Positions 24,652 through 33,466 of a stretch of 55,685 nucleotides of DNA are shown piece after piece. The position numbers were made by a program, and so were the translations under genes. The notes under the pieces were generated by a model. That model had not been told where the DNA came from. It saw only the letters and a program-made list of their open reading frames with translations, and ran no database searches. This DNA is from an uncultured Coprococcus sp. (GTDB taxonomy: Bacteria; Bacillota; Clostridia; Lachnospirales; Lachnospiraceae): the NCBI GenBank assembly GCA_947632705.1, contig CANRQE010000009.1, positions 1 through 55,685 on the forward strand. Reading direction: 5' to 3'. Every line of letters begins with the position of its first letter. Position 1 is the first letter of the stretch.

Positions 24652-25641
24652 ATGGATTTTGCAGATATCATCGGACATGAGGATATAATCAAGCATTTTA
24701 AAAGCAGTATAGAACAGGGAAAGATATCCCAGAGTTACATTATAAATGGGGAAGCCGGAAGCGGAAAGAAGACGCTTACAAGGGCTTTGGTAAAAACGCT
24801 GCAGTGTGAGGCCGGAGGAACGGAGCCATGTAACGCCTGTAAGTCCTGTAAACAGACCATGACCGGTAACCAGCCGGATATTATCTGGGTGACACATGAT
24901 AAACCAAATGTTATTTCGGTTGAAGAGGTACGGGAACAGGTCAATAAGGATATTGGAATTAAGCCATACAGCAGCAGATATAAGATTTATGTGATCGATC
25001 AGGCGCAGCTGTTAAATACACAGGCGCAGAATGCCTTGTTAAAAACCATTGAGGAACCGCCGGAATATGCCATCCTTATTTTACTGACAGACAATATTGA
25101 TAAACTGTTGCCAACCATTGTTTCAAGATGTATAGTACTGAATGTAAAACCTGTCAGGGAACGGGATATTCTGGATTATCTGACAAATGAACTGGGGCTG
25201 GATAAGACAAGGGCGGATTTCTGTATGGATTTTGCACAGGGAAATCTGGGTAAGGCAATCAGACTGGCAACCAGTGAGGAGTATAACCAGATCAAGGAGG
25301 ATGTGGTTGATATCCTGAAAAAGATGGATACAATGTCTGTGGATGATATCATCTATGCCATTCAGAACATGAATCATCACAAACTGAAGATCAGTGATTA
25401 TATCGATATGATGATTATGTGGTACCGGGATATCCTGATGTTAAAGGTAACAGGCAATCCGGGCAGGCTGATGTTTAAGGAATATTATTCTGAGATTCGT
25501 GCACAGTCCTCTCATATATCCTATGAGGGAATTGAAAAGGTAACGAAAGCAATGGATAAAGCAAAAGTAAGACTGGAGGCAAACGTCAATTTCGACATTG
25601 CAATGGAATTGATGCTGCTTACCATGAAGGAGAATAGGTAA
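24652..25641 (+). CDS. holB: DNA polymerase III delta' subunit
   Basis: This 329-residue AAA+ clamp-loader subunit shares the fold of DnaX. It shows NGEAGSGKKTLTRAL (P-loop-like), a zinc-binding set of cysteines (CEAGGTEPCNACKSC, residues about 49-63), QAQLLNTQAQNALLKTIEEPP and VSRC. I prefer the ATG at 24652, since aaaggag at 24636-24642 then has a 9-base spacing; an ATG at 24643 would abut it. Its stop overlaps the ricT start by one base. Confidence 0.93.
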   Translation: MDFADIIGHEDIIKHFKSSIEQGKISQSYIINGEAGSGKKTLTRALVKTLQCEAGGTEPCNACKSCKQTMTGNQPDIIWVTHDKPNVISVEEVREQVNKDIGIKPYSSRYKIYVIDQAQLLNTQAQNALLKTIEEPPEYAILILLTDNIDKLLPTIVSRCIVLNVKPVRERDILDYLTNELGLDKTRADFCMDFAQGNLGKAIRLATSEEYNQIKEDVVDILKKMDTMSVDDIIYAIQNMNHHKLKISDYIDMMIMWYRDILMLKVTGNPGRLMFKEYYSEIRAQSSHISYEGIEKVTKAMDKAKVRLEANVNFDIAMELMLLTMKENR

Positions 25642-26549
25642 TGAAGGAAATTATAGGGGTTCGGTTCCGGCCGAACGGAAAAATATATTTTTTTGACCCG
25701 ATGGATTTTCAGGTCGAGGCGGGACAGAATGTGATCGTTGAAACAGCCAGAGGGGTAGAGTATGGAAAGGTCGTACTGGGAAGACGGGAGGTTGATGAAA
25801 GCCGGATTACTTCCGCATTAAAGCCGATCATCCGGATTGCGACGCCGGAGGATGACGAAAAGTACGAAGAGAACAAAGTAAAAAGCGTAAAGGCGTTTGA
25901 TATCTGTCTTGAAAAAATTGCAAAGCATAAGCTGGAAATGAAGCTGATTGAGGCAGAGTATACATTTGACAATAACAAGGTGTTATTCTATTTTACTGCG
26001 GATGGCAGAATTGATTTCCGCGAGCTGGTCAAGGATCTGGCGTCGGTATTCAAGACCAGAATTGAATTAAGGCAGATCGGCGTACGGGATGAGACCAAGA
26101 TGGTAGGCGGAATCGGTATCTGCGGCAGGGAACTCTGCTGTAACAGACATTTATCCGAATTTGTACCGGTATCCATAAAAATGGCAAAGGAACAGAATCT
26201 GTCGCTGAATCCAACCAAGATTTCCGGCGTCTGCGGAAGGCTGATGTGCTGCCTGAAGCATGAACAGGATACCTACGAATATCTGAATGAAAAGCTGCCG
26301 AATGTAGGCGATACCGTGAAGACGGTGGATGGAAATAAAGGGGAAGTGTTGTCGGTAAATGTGCTGAGGCAGAAGGTAAAGATTGTAATTACCGACCAGG
26401 ATGATAATAAAGAGGTTGCGGAGTATTCTGTCAGTGATCTGCGGTTCAGGCCGAGAAAACGTAAGAATCAGGAACGTATCAGTGAAGAGGAATATAAAGC
26501 ATTGGAAGCATTGGAGGATAAGGGTGGCAAATCCAGATTTGACGATTAA
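25641..26549 (+). CDS. ricT: PSP1-domain protein RicT (YaaT)
   Basis: This 302-residue protein contains the PSP1 domain. In Bacillus subtilis RicT forms a complex with RicA and RicF that carries iron-sulfur clusters and promotes RNase Y-dependent mRNA maturation. The cluster-binding cysteines are visible in ICGRELCCNRHL and VCGRLMCCLKHE (residues about 155-205). An N-terminal strand, GVRFRPNGKIYFFDP, starts the protein. A C-terminal basic stretch (RFRPRKRKNQE) could contact RNA. The start has aaggag with 8-base spacing. The trmN6 start lies within its last 26 bases. Confidence 0.93.
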   Translation: MKEIIGVRFRPNGKIYFFDPMDFQVEAGQNVIVETARGVEYGKVVLGRREVDESRITSALKPIIRIATPEDDEKYEENKVKSVKAFDICLEKIAKHKLEMKLIEAEYTFDNNKVLFYFTADGRIDFRELVKDLASVFKTRIELRQIGVRDETKMVGGIGICGRELCCNRHLSEFVPVSIKMAKEQNLSLNPTKISGVCGRLMCCLKHEQDTYEYLNEKLPNVGDTVKTVDGNKGEVLSVNVLRQKVKIVITDQDDNKEVAEYSVSDLRFRPRKRKNQERISEEEYKALEALEDKGGKSRFDD

Positions 26550-27285
26550 GCTGAAGCCGAATGAAAGAGTGGATGATCTTCAATGCAACGGTTACCGGAT
26601 TATTCAGAACAAAGACATGTTTTGTTTCGGAATGGATGCCGTCCTGCTTGCAAATTTCACCAGAGTAAGGGAAGGACAGACGCATATAGATTTGGGAACG
26701 GGAACGGGCGTGATTCCGATCCTTCTTGCGGCAAAAACAAGAGGCAGCCACTTTACGGGACTGGAGATTCAGGAGGATTGTGCCGGAATGGCGGCAAGAA
26801 GTGTGGAACTGAACCATCTGGGCGACAGAGTCAGTATAGTTTGCGGTGATATGAAGGAGGTCTCTTGTAATTACAGGAAGGCCTCTTTTGATGTTGTTAC
26901 CTCCAATCCTCCATATATCAGCGGAGGACATGGTCTGGTAAATCCAAATGCGGCTGTGACAATAGCCCGACATGAGATTCTTGTGAATCTGAAAGAGGTG
27001 GTAGAGGCGGCGGCGTATCTGTTAAAGCCCGGCGGCAGTTTTTTTATGGTTCATAAACCGTTCCGTCTGGCAGAGATTTTTCATATTCTGCAGGAAAACA
27101 AACTGGAACCGAAGCGCATGCAGCTTGTGCATCCATATATTGATAAAGAGCCGAATATGGTTTTGATTGAGGCGGTAAAGGGAGGCGGTTCCATGCTCAG
27201 GATCGAACCTCCGATGATTGTGTATAAGGCGCCGGGGGTCTATACGGAAATGCTGCTTTCTACATATGAAGGAGAGGCAAAATGA
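26524..27285 (+). CDS. trmN6: tRNA1(Val) A37 N6-methyltransferase-like (TrmN6/YabB)
   Basis: The GTG at 26524 is chosen because ggagg (26513-26517) has a 6-base spacing and the following residues, ANPDLTIKLKPNERVDDLQ, are the normal N-terminus. The longer open frame upstream only shadows ricT. The 253-residue SAM-dependent methyltransferase has motif I, DLGTGTGVIPILLA, and the catalytic NPPY in TSNPPYISGGHG. Homologues methylate N6 of adenine 37 in one valine tRNA; the exact substrate in this organism is inferred. It overlaps ricT by 26 bases and rsmI by 4 bases (ATGA). Confidence 0.9.
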   Translation: MANPDLTIKLKPNERVDDLQCNGYRIIQNKDMFCFGMDAVLLANFTRVREGQTHIDLGTGTGVIPILLAAKTRGSHFTGLEIQEDCAGMAARSVELNHLGDRVSIVCGDMKEVSCNYRKASFDVVTSNPPYISGGHGLVNPNAAVTIARHEILVNLKEVVEAAAYLLKPGGSFFMVHKPFRLAEIFHILQENKLEPKRMQLVHPYIDKEPNMVLIEAVKGGGSMLRIEPPMIVYKAPGVYTEMLLSTYEGEAK

Positions 27286-28130
27286 GTGGGATATTATATC
27301 TGGTGGCGACACCGATCGGAAATCTAGAGGATATGACTTACCGGGCTGTCAGAATCTTATCTGAAGTGGATCTGATTGCGGCGGAGGATACCAGAAACAG
27401 CGTAAAGCTGCTGAATCATTTTCAGATTCGTACGCCTATGACCAGCTATCACGAATTTAATAAATATGATAAGGCGGATTTTCTGGTTGAAAAACTTCTT
27501 GCCGGCAGCAATGTTGCCGTGATTACTGATGCGGGAACGCCGGGAATCTCGGATCCGGGAGAGGAACTGGTAAAGAAATGCCATGAGGCCGGAATCCCGG
27601 TAACGGTGGTGCCGGGGGCCTGCGCCTGCGTGGCCGGACTTACGATTTCAGGCCTGCCTTCGAGGAGATTTGCCTTTGAAGCGTTTCTGCCAAAGGACAA
27701 AAAGGAAAAGATGCAGATATTGCAGGAGCTGGCAGAGGAGACCCGGACCATCGTTCTATATGAGGCTCCGCACAGATTGAAGAAAACACTTGAGGAGCTG
27801 CACCGGGCGCTTGGAAACCGAAGGCTTACGCTTGTGAAGGAACTGACGAAGAAGCATGAAACAGTAAAACCTGTGACAATAGAAGAAGCAATTTCTTTTT
27901 ATGAAGAGCATGAGCCCAGAGGAGAATATGTACTGGTTATAGAAGGCAAGTCCCGTTCGGCCGCTGAAGAGGCGGCTCGTATCCGTTTTTCCGAGATGAC
28001 GGAAGCGGAGCATGTTCAGATGTATATGGATCAGGGGATGCAGAAAAAGGATGCTGTCAGGCAGGCGGCAGAGGACCGGGGAGTTTCCAAAAGAGATATT
28101 TACAATATCGTTATGAAGAATAGCTGGTAA
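27282..28130 (+). CDS. rsmI: 16S rRNA (cytidine-1402-2'-O)-methyltransferase
   Basis: This 282-residue enzyme 2'-O-methylates C1402 in the ribosomal P site. It has the tetrapyrrole-methylase fold: LVATPIGNLEDMTYRA (residues about 6-21), AEDTRNS, VITDAGTPGISDPG and VVPGACA, all matching RsmI. The last 50 residues form a helical C-terminal domain (AAEDRGVSKRDIYNIV), as in the family. It starts in a 4-base overlap with trmN6 and ends the tmk cluster. Confidence 0.95.
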   Translation: MSGILYLVATPIGNLEDMTYRAVRILSEVDLIAAEDTRNSVKLLNHFQIRTPMTSYHEFNKYDKADFLVEKLLAGSNVAVITDAGTPGISDPGEELVKKCHEAGIPVTVVPGACACVAGLTISGLPSRRFAFEAFLPKDKKEKMQILQELAEETRTIVLYEAPHRLKKTLEELHRALGNRRLTLVKELTKKHETVKPVTIEEAISFYEEHEPRGEYVLVIEGKSRSAAEEAARIRFSEMTEAEHVQMYMDQGMQKKDAVRQAAEDRGVSKRDIYNIVMKNSW

Positions 28131-28199
28131 AAAAAGAAATAGTATGATACGATACTTTTGGTTTTACCGTAAAACAATCAGGATAAGGAATGATTTAAT

Positions 28200-28916
28200 A
28201 TGTGGTTAGCACAATCAATGGATGTAACGGAAATATTGATCTATGTTTTGTTTTTTTTAGTTGGCACGGCAGTGTTTTATGGTTTGAATGTCATGATATA
28301 CTGGCTGCCTGAAAAGAAAGGGATCGAAAGACTGAAGGAAGGAAATGACGGAAAGAAACCGTCTGCCAGATGGATTCTGATTGCTCTGTTTGGAGGCGCC
28401 ATGGCTGTGGTCCTGCCGGCGTATTATGGAATCGGTCTGAAAGCACTTACGATTTTTTTGTTCTTTTCCGTGCTGACGGTGGTTGCATTTGTGGATATTG
28501 ATACGATGGAAATCCCGTTTGTATTGAATATCATAATACTGGTTCTTGGAGTGATATCTATCTGGACAGTGGGAGGCATTTCGATTGTTGAGAGAATCAT
28601 AGGCATGTTCTGTATCAGCCTTCCGTTGTTTCTGATCGTTCTTGTGGTGCCGGATGGGTTTGGCGGCGGGGACATCAAGCTGATGTTTGCAGCCGGTTTT
28701 TTCCTCGGATGGAAAGCGACGGTAATCGCATTTTTCATCGGTCTGATTGCCGGCGGGGCATATGGAGTCGTATGTCTGGCAAGGAGAAAGAAGGGGAAAA
28801 AAGACCATTTTGCGTTCGGGCCATTCTTAAGTGCGGGACTTGTACTTGCCCAGTTCTGCGGAAGCGGATTGATGGACAGGTATATTGATATGATCAAAGC
28901 GTCCTTTCAGCCATAA
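28200..28916 (+). CDS. A24-family prepilin-type peptidase, short form
   Basis: This 238-residue protein has about six membrane helices and the two aspartates of the A24 aspartic peptidases: VDIDTMEIP (first Asp, residues about 99-107) and GGGDIKLMFAAG (second Asp, about residue 159). These enzymes cut the leader of type IV pilin-like and Flp pilin-like proteins. The N-terminal cysteine-rich methylase region of full-length PilD/GspO is missing, as in TadV/CpaA-type peptidases. A basic cytosolic loop (about 38-60) separates helices 1 and 2. No pilin or pilus assembly gene is present in this window. Confidence 0.82.
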   Translation: MWLAQSMDVTEILIYVLFFLVGTAVFYGLNVMIYWLPEKKGIERLKEGNDGKKPSARWILIALFGGAMAVVLPAYYGIGLKALTIFLFFSVLTVVAFVDIDTMEIPFVLNIIILVLGVISIWTVGGISIVERIIGMFCISLPLFLIVLVVPDGFGGGDIKLMFAAGFFLGWKATVIAFFIGLIAGGAYGVVCLARRKKGKKDHFAFGPFLSAGLVLAQFCGSGLMDRYIDMIKASFQP

Positions 28917-28924
28917 AATTTCTC

Positions 28925-28953
28925 TTGTATAACAGGATAAAAAAAGGTATACT
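28925..28953 (+). promoter_or_regulatory. Promoter of the acyl-CoA ligase gene
   Basis: TTGTAT (28925-28930) and TATACT (28948-28953) are spaced 17 bases apart, 47 bases before the start codon. Confidence 0.6.
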
Positions 28954-29000
28954 ATCTTTAATGTTGTCAGTTCAACGCGTTAAAGCAAAGGAGTAGAAAA

Positions 29001-30635
29001 ATGCCGATTACAGATTTTTTAGAGAGAAATGCCAGAGAGTTTGGAAATGATGTTGCCCTGGTAGAAATAAATCCGGACGTACAGGAAACGAGACGGGTGA
29101 CCTGGAGAGAATACGAGCTGATTGAATCGAATCCGACCTGTCAGTACAGAAGGGAAATTACCTGGAGCGTTTTTGATGAAAAAGCAAACCGCCTTGCCAA
29201 CATGCTGGTATCCCGGGGGATTCAAAAGGGAGATAAGGTAGGCATCCTGCTGATGAATTGTCTGGAATGGCTGCCGATTTATTTCGGAGTATTGAAGACG
29301 GGGGCATTGGCAGTTCCGCTGAATTTCAGATATGATGCGGAAGAGATTCGGTATTGTGTGGAGCTTGCAGATGTGGATGTTCTGATTTTCGGACCGGAAT
29401 TCATTGGACGTGTGGAAACGATCGTGGATGACATTGCTGCAGGAAGAATTCTATTTTATGTAGGAGGCAATTGTCCTTCCTTCGCAGAGGATTATGATAA
29501 ACTGACCTCTAACTGTTCGAGTATTTTTGAAAAGAGAAATCTGACGGATCAGGATGATGCGGCCATTTATTTTTCGTCCGGCACCACCGGTTTTCCGAAA
29601 GCAATCTTACATAACCATGAGAGCCTGATGCATGCGGCGATCGTGGAACAGAAGCATCATGGTCAGACGAAGGAGGATGTATTTTTGTGCATTCCGCCGC
29701 TGTATCATACCGGTGCCAAAATGCACTGGATGGGAAGTCTTGTTACCGGCGGAAAGGCAGTGCTGCTAAAGGGTGTTACGGCGTCTACGATTCTGCAGAC
29801 CGTTTCGGATGAAGGCTGTACGATCGTATGGCTTCTGGTTCCGTGGGCGCAGGATATTCTGGTTGCAATTGAGCGGGGAGAGGTGAAGCTGTCTGATTAT
29901 CATCTTTCCCAGTGGAGACTGATGCATATCGGGGCACAGCCGGTACCGCAAAGCCTGATCAAGAGATGGAAGGAAGTATTTCCGAACCATGATTATGACA
30001 CTAACTATGGCTTATCAGAATCAATCGGACCGGGTGCGGTTCATTTGGGAATCGAGAATATACATAAGGTTGGTGCGATCGGCATTCCGGGTTATGGATG
30101 GCAGGTACGGATTGTGAATACGGAGGATCAGGACGTGCAGCAGGGCGAGGTCGGAGAACTGATCGTAAAGGGCCCGGGCGTTATGACCTGTTATTACAAG
30201 AATCCGGAGGCAACAGCCGAAACCCTGAAGGACGGCTGGCTGTATACGGGAGATATGGCGGAACAGGACGAGGATGGATTTATCTATCTGGTTGACCGGA
30301 AAAAAGATGTCATTATCAGCGGCGGTGAGAATATTTATCCGGTGCAGATTGAAAACTTTCTGAGCAAATATGAAAAGATCAAAGATGTGGCAGTGATTGG
30401 TCTGGCGGATGCGCGTCTGGGAGAAATTACTGCGGCGATTATTGAGCTGAAAGAAGGGGTTTCATGCACGGAAGAAGAAATTCAGGAATTCTGTAAAGAG
30501 CTTCCGAGATATAAGAGACCGAAGAAGATCATTTTTGCAAAGGTTCCAAGGAATGCAACCGGTAAGATTGAGAAGCCGGAGCTTCGCCGGATTTATAAGA
30601 GCGAGAATCTGGTCGCCGCTGAAAATCAGGCATAG
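29001..30635 (+). CDS. AMP-dependent acyl-CoA synthetase
   Basis: This 544-residue member of the ANL superfamily activates a carboxylic acid with ATP and CoA. Core motifs are all present: YFSSGTTGFPKAI (P-loop), YGLSES (acid/adenine contacts), GWLYTGDMAEQDEDGF and the C-terminal hinge and PRNATGKIEKPELR with the catalytic Lys. Near residues 30-62 two similar R-x-[VI]-TW segments occur in series. I believe this is a normal feature of the clostridial subgroup rather than damage. The substrate (medium/long-chain fatty or aromatic acid) is not clear. It is a single gene with its own promoter and terminator. Confidence 0.9.
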   Translation: MPITDFLERNAREFGNDVALVEINPDVQETRRVTWREYELIESNPTCQYRREITWSVFDEKANRLANMLVSRGIQKGDKVGILLMNCLEWLPIYFGVLKTGALAVPLNFRYDAEEIRYCVELADVDVLIFGPEFIGRVETIVDDIAAGRILFYVGGNCPSFAEDYDKLTSNCSSIFEKRNLTDQDDAAIYFSSGTTGFPKAILHNHESLMHAAIVEQKHHGQTKEDVFLCIPPLYHTGAKMHWMGSLVTGGKAVLLKGVTASTILQTVSDEGCTIVWLLVPWAQDILVAIERGEVKLSDYHLSQWRLMHIGAQPVPQSLIKRWKEVFPNHDYDTNYGLSESIGPGAVHLGIENIHKVGAIGIPGYGWQVRIVNTEDQDVQQGEVGELIVKGPGVMTCYYKNPEATAETLKDGWLYTGDMAEQDEDGFIYLVDRKKDVIISGGENIYPVQIENFLSKYEKIKDVAVIGLADARLGEITAAIIELKEGVSCTEEEIQEFCKELPRYKRPKKIIFAKVPRNATGKIEKPELRRIYKSENLVAAENQA

Positions 30636-30661
30636 ACAGTAGGATAAGAATATGAATACGC

Positions 30662-30700
30662 AAAAGGGCGCATAAAGGGAATTACCGTATGTGCCCTTTT
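30662..30700 (+). terminator. Terminator after the acyl-CoA ligase gene
   Basis: aaaagggcgcata (30662-30674) pairs with tatgtgccctttt (30688-30700), a 13-bp stem with one G-U pair ending in T residues. Confidence 0.75.
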
Positions 30701-30811
30701 CACTTCTATTTGCATATAGGAGAACATTCATTATTTACAAATCTGAAATTCTATGATTAAATACTGTTGAAAAAAACACAGAAAAAAGAATGATAAAAGG
30801 ACATAGATAAC

Positions 30812-32068
30812 ATGAAAACACCATTTATAACAAAAAAACAGGCTGATGAGATTATAAAGGAGTATCCTACGCCATTTCATCTCTATGATGAAAAGGGAAT
30901 CCGGGAAAATGCAAGGAGACTGCATCAGGCCTTCGCCTGGAACCCGGGATTCAGGGAGTATTTTGCGGTGAAAGCGACGCCGAATCCTACAATCCTGAAA
31001 ATTCTGAAGGAAGAGGGATGCGGAACGGACTGTTCTTCTCTGACAGAACTGATGATGTCGGAGAAAATGGGATTTTTCGGAGATGAAATTATGTTTTCCT
31101 CCAATGATACGCCGGCAGAAGAATTTATATATGCAAAAAAACTGAATGCAACGATTAATCTGGATGATTTTACACATATTGAATTTCTGGAAAAGACAGC
31201 CGGAATACCGGAAAAAATCTGCTGCAGATACAATCCGGGCGGAACCTTTTCGATATCTACAACGATTATGGACAATCCGGGTGACGCCAAATACGGTATG
31301 ACGAAGGAGCAGATCCTGAAAGCATATGCCGTCCTGAAGGATAAAGGCGTAAAAACATTTGGCATGCATTCCTTCCTTGCAAGCAATACAGTGACAAATG
31401 AGTATTATCCGACACTTGCAAAGATATTGTTTGAGGTTGCGGTGGAAGTCAAAGAAAAGACGGGAGTGAAGCTGAGCTTCATCAATCTTTCCGGCGGCGT
31501 GGGCGTTCCGTATACGCCGGATAAGGAGCCAAATGATATCATGGCAATCGGGGAAGGCGTGAAAAAGGCCTATGAAGAGATTCTGGTACCGGCCGGGCTC
31601 GGCGATGTGGCAATTTATACGGAGCTTGGCAGATTTATGCTGGCGCCGTACGGGCATCTTGTGACTACCGCAATTCATGAAAAGCATACGCATAAAGAAT
31701 ACATCGGTGTGGATGCCTGTGCCGTTAATTTGATGAGACCGGCTATGTATGGCGCTTATCACCATATTACGGTATTAGGGAAGGAACAAGAGCCTTGCGA
31801 TCATAAATATGATATTACGGGTTCCCTTTGTGAGAACAATGATAAGTTTGCGATTGACAGAATGCTGCCGAAAATTGACATCGGAGATGTATTGGTCATC
31901 CATGACACAGGTGCGCATGGATTTGCCATGGGATATAATTATAATGGAAAACTCAAGTCAGCGGAGATTCTTTTACGGGAAGACGGCAGCACCCGTCTGA
32001 TCCGACGGGCGGAGACGCCGGAGGATTATTTTGCCACGATTAAGGATTTTTGGGATGTAGAGTTGTAA
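30812..32068 (+). CDS. lysA: Diaminopimelate decarboxylase
   Basis: This 418-residue fold-type III PLP enzyme (alanine-racemase-like barrel plus beta domain) decarboxylates meso-diaminopimelate to L-lysine. The PLP lysine is Lys54 in YFAVKATPNP. The segment CGTDCSSLTEL follows, NLSGGVGVPYTPD provides the phosphate-binding glycines, and LCENNDKFAIDRMLPKIDIGD carries the active-site Cys from the partner subunit. It differs somewhat from the classic LysA (CSSLTEL instead of VSGGEL), so related carboxynorspermidine or other amino-acid decarboxylases remain possible. It is a single gene followed by a strong terminator. Confidence 0.85.
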   Translation: MKTPFITKKQADEIIKEYPTPFHLYDEKGIRENARRLHQAFAWNPGFREYFAVKATPNPTILKILKEEGCGTDCSSLTELMMSEKMGFFGDEIMFSSNDTPAEEFIYAKKLNATINLDDFTHIEFLEKTAGIPEKICCRYNPGGTFSISTTIMDNPGDAKYGMTKEQILKAYAVLKDKGVKTFGMHSFLASNTVTNEYYPTLAKILFEVAVEVKEKTGVKLSFINLSGGVGVPYTPDKEPNDIMAIGEGVKKAYEEILVPAGLGDVAIYTELGRFMLAPYGHLVTTAIHEKHTHKEYIGVDACAVNLMRPAMYGAYHHITVLGKEQEPCDHKYDITGSLCENNDKFAIDRMLPKIDIGDVLVIHDTGAHGFAMGYNYNGKLKSAEILLREDGSTRLIRRAETPEDYFATIKDFWDVEL

Positions 32069-32109
32069 ATCATTTATAAAGACAAAATAATAAAGACAAA
32101 ATAAGACCG

Positions 32110-32154
32110 GGAGGGACAGACGTACTTAAACGTACGGTTGTCCTTCCTTTTTAT
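32110..32154 (+). terminator. Terminator after lysA
   Basis: ggagggaca (32110-32118) pairs with tgtccttcc (32139-32147), and cgtac (32121-32125) with gtacg (32132-32136). A T run follows. Confidence 0.8.
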
Positions 32155-32292
32155 TCTGATTACAATCCTGATGGAGTGCTTTGAGTGCTGTTTTATAACA
32201 AATGAAGGTGGTTATCTCAATGGGCAATTCCTGATATCATCCGCGCTTCCAGATTTGAGGATGGATGAAAGATGCCATAAATCGGAGGAACG

Positions 32293-32538
32293 TCATCTAA
32301 ACGTCTTTGTACCGGGAAATGGCTCTTTTGATACTTCCTTTACCTCATACCCCGTTGTGCCAATGGCTAAGCGCAGGGCAGCTTCATCAATATCATCTTC
32401 CGTCCATATTACCGTCACGCTTTTCCTGTGGGAGGACGTGACTTTTTTGACCCGGAATGTCCGGCGAATGACATCATTTATGTGCGCCTCGCACATGCCG
32501 CACATCATGCCGTCGATTTTCAGTGTGATTTTATTCAT
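32293..32538 (-). CDS. Heavy-metal-associated (HMA) domain protein
   Basis: This 81-residue protein is a single HMA domain of the ferredoxin-like fold. It has the metal-binding motif GMMCGMCEAHI (M-x-C-x-x-C, residues about 10-20) and ends with a short basic tail. Free HMA domains act as soluble copper(I) chaperones or deliver metal to P-type ATPases; some in Clostridia accompany ferrous iron transporters. No transporter is adjacent. The upstream region contains two dyad elements that could bind a metal-dependent repressor. Confidence 0.82.
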   Translation of the reverse strand: MNKITLKIDGMMCGMCEAHINDVIRRTFRVKKVTSSHRKSVTVIWTEDDIDEAALRLAIGTTGYEVKEVSKEPFPGTKTFR

Positions 32539-32562
32539 AATTGACGCCTCTTTTCAATCTAA

Positions 32563-32615
32563 GTTAGTAGAAACTAACCAATAACCAAAATAACTGCGGC
32601 TAACGGATTAGCCGC
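32563..32615 (-). promoter_or_regulatory. Two dyad elements upstream of the HMA gene (candidate operators)
   Basis: The first dyad is gttagt-agaa-actaac (32563-32578), which lies just ahead of the ribosome binding site. The second is gcggctaa-cgga-ttagccgc (32596-32615), an 8-bp perfect stem. Both contain inward- or outward-facing TTAG/CTAA half-sites, like operators of DtxR/IdeR/MntR-type metal repressors. Family assignment is by resemblance only. Confidence 0.45.
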
Positions 32616-32703
32616 GACTAACTGAATTCTAGCACATGGATGCTGCCGTGTCAAGTATCCGGAAGGGTTCACTGTTTGATTGTTCAGGGCAGCAGTATAT
32701 TGC

Positions 32704-32730
32704 GGGGCGCTTCCTTACGGAGAACGCCCC
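32704..32730. terminator. Weak hairpin downstream of cyclophilin
   Basis: ggggcg (32704-32709) pairs with cgcccc (32725-32730), with ttcc/ggag inside. No clear T tract on either strand. Apart from this and the HMA dyads, the gap 32539-32829 holds nothing recognisable. Confidence 0.3.
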
Positions 32731-32829
32731 AAGACCGTTTTCCTTGTTCATACATAAAAAGTGACTGAGACAGAATTCTGCATGAAAAAATGTTTTCAAA
32801 AAAACCATATCATGGTAGAATATAAATGA

Positions 32830-33348
32830 TCAGGCTTTTTGAGGCTCCGGATAATCAACGCCCATGGTATCTACGGTAATGGACTTGATCCGCTGGTCTT
32901 CTGCCGGACGGTCGCCGAAGGAGGTTTTTACGGATGCAATCTTATCAACAACATCCATTCCTTCTGTGATTTTTCCGAAAGCCGCATAAGCGCCATCCAG
33001 ATGTGGGGCAGCTTCATGCATAATGAAGAACTGGGAGCCGGCTGAATTTGGCATCATGGAGCGTGCCATGGAGAGAACCCCCGGGGTATGCTTTAAGTCA
33101 TTTTTAAATCCGTTCTGGGAGAACTCTCCTTTGATGGAATAACCCGGACCGCCCATTCCGGTTCCGTCAGGACAACCGCCCTGAATCATAAAGCCTTTTA
33201 TAACACGATGGAAGATAAGGCCGTCATAATAGCCTTTTTTAACCAGTGAAATGAAGTTGTTGACAGTATTTGGTGCGATATCAGGATAGAGTTCTGCTTT
33301 CATGATATCACCGTTTTCCATAGTAATGGTTATGATTGGATTTGCCAA
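32830..33348 (-). CDS. Cyclophilin-type peptidyl-prolyl isomerase
   Basis: This 172-residue cytoplasmic enzyme catalyses cis-trans isomerisation of Xaa-Pro bonds. Active-site landmarks are FHRVIKGFMIQGG (catalytic Arg and Phe), NSAGSQFFIM and HLDGAYAAFGKITEGMDVVDKI. The initiation codon is TTG at 33348, supported by a gaaaggg Shine-Dalgarno nine bases before and by the normal N-terminus ANPIITITMENG. It has its own promoter and no signal peptide. Confidence 0.93.
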   Translation of the reverse strand: MANPIITITMENGDIMKAELYPDIAPNTVNNFISLVKKGYYDGLIFHRVIKGFMIQGGCPDGTGMGGPGYSIKGEFSQNGFKNDLKHTPGVLSMARSMMPNSAGSQFFIMHEAAPHLDGAYAAFGKITEGMDVVDKIASVKTSFGDRPAEDQRIKSITVDTMGVDYPEPQKA

Positions 33349-33381
33349 TATTTGTCACCCTTTCTTTATTAAGATTAGATA

Positions 33382-33410
33382 ATCATACCATTACTTTTGT
33401 TCAGAAGCAA
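33382..33410 (-). promoter_or_regulatory. Promoter of the cyclophilin gene
   Basis: On the minus strand TTGCTT (33410-33405) and TATGAT (33387-33382) are spaced 17 bases apart, 33 bases before the TTG start. Confidence 0.55.
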
Positions 33411-33466
33411 ACAGAATTTAAAGTAAAAAAACAGATAGAATAATACATAAGAGAAGGAGCAGGAGC

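Noticed and set aside
26401..26523. Longer N-terminus for the trmN6 frame
   Set aside because: The extra 41 codons only shadow ricT in another frame, and a GTG with a good ribosome binding site at 26524 begins the normal family N-terminus.
29090..29190. Apparent internal duplication of R-x-TW segment in the acyl-CoA ligase
   Set aside because: The two segments are not similar at the DNA level, and I recall the same arrangement in related clostridial ligases; probably a family feature.
30812..32068. Lysine riboswitch before lysA
   Set aside because: The 176-base gap from 30636 holds only a terminator and AT-rich sequence; no structured leader of the size or pattern of a lysine riboswitch is seen.
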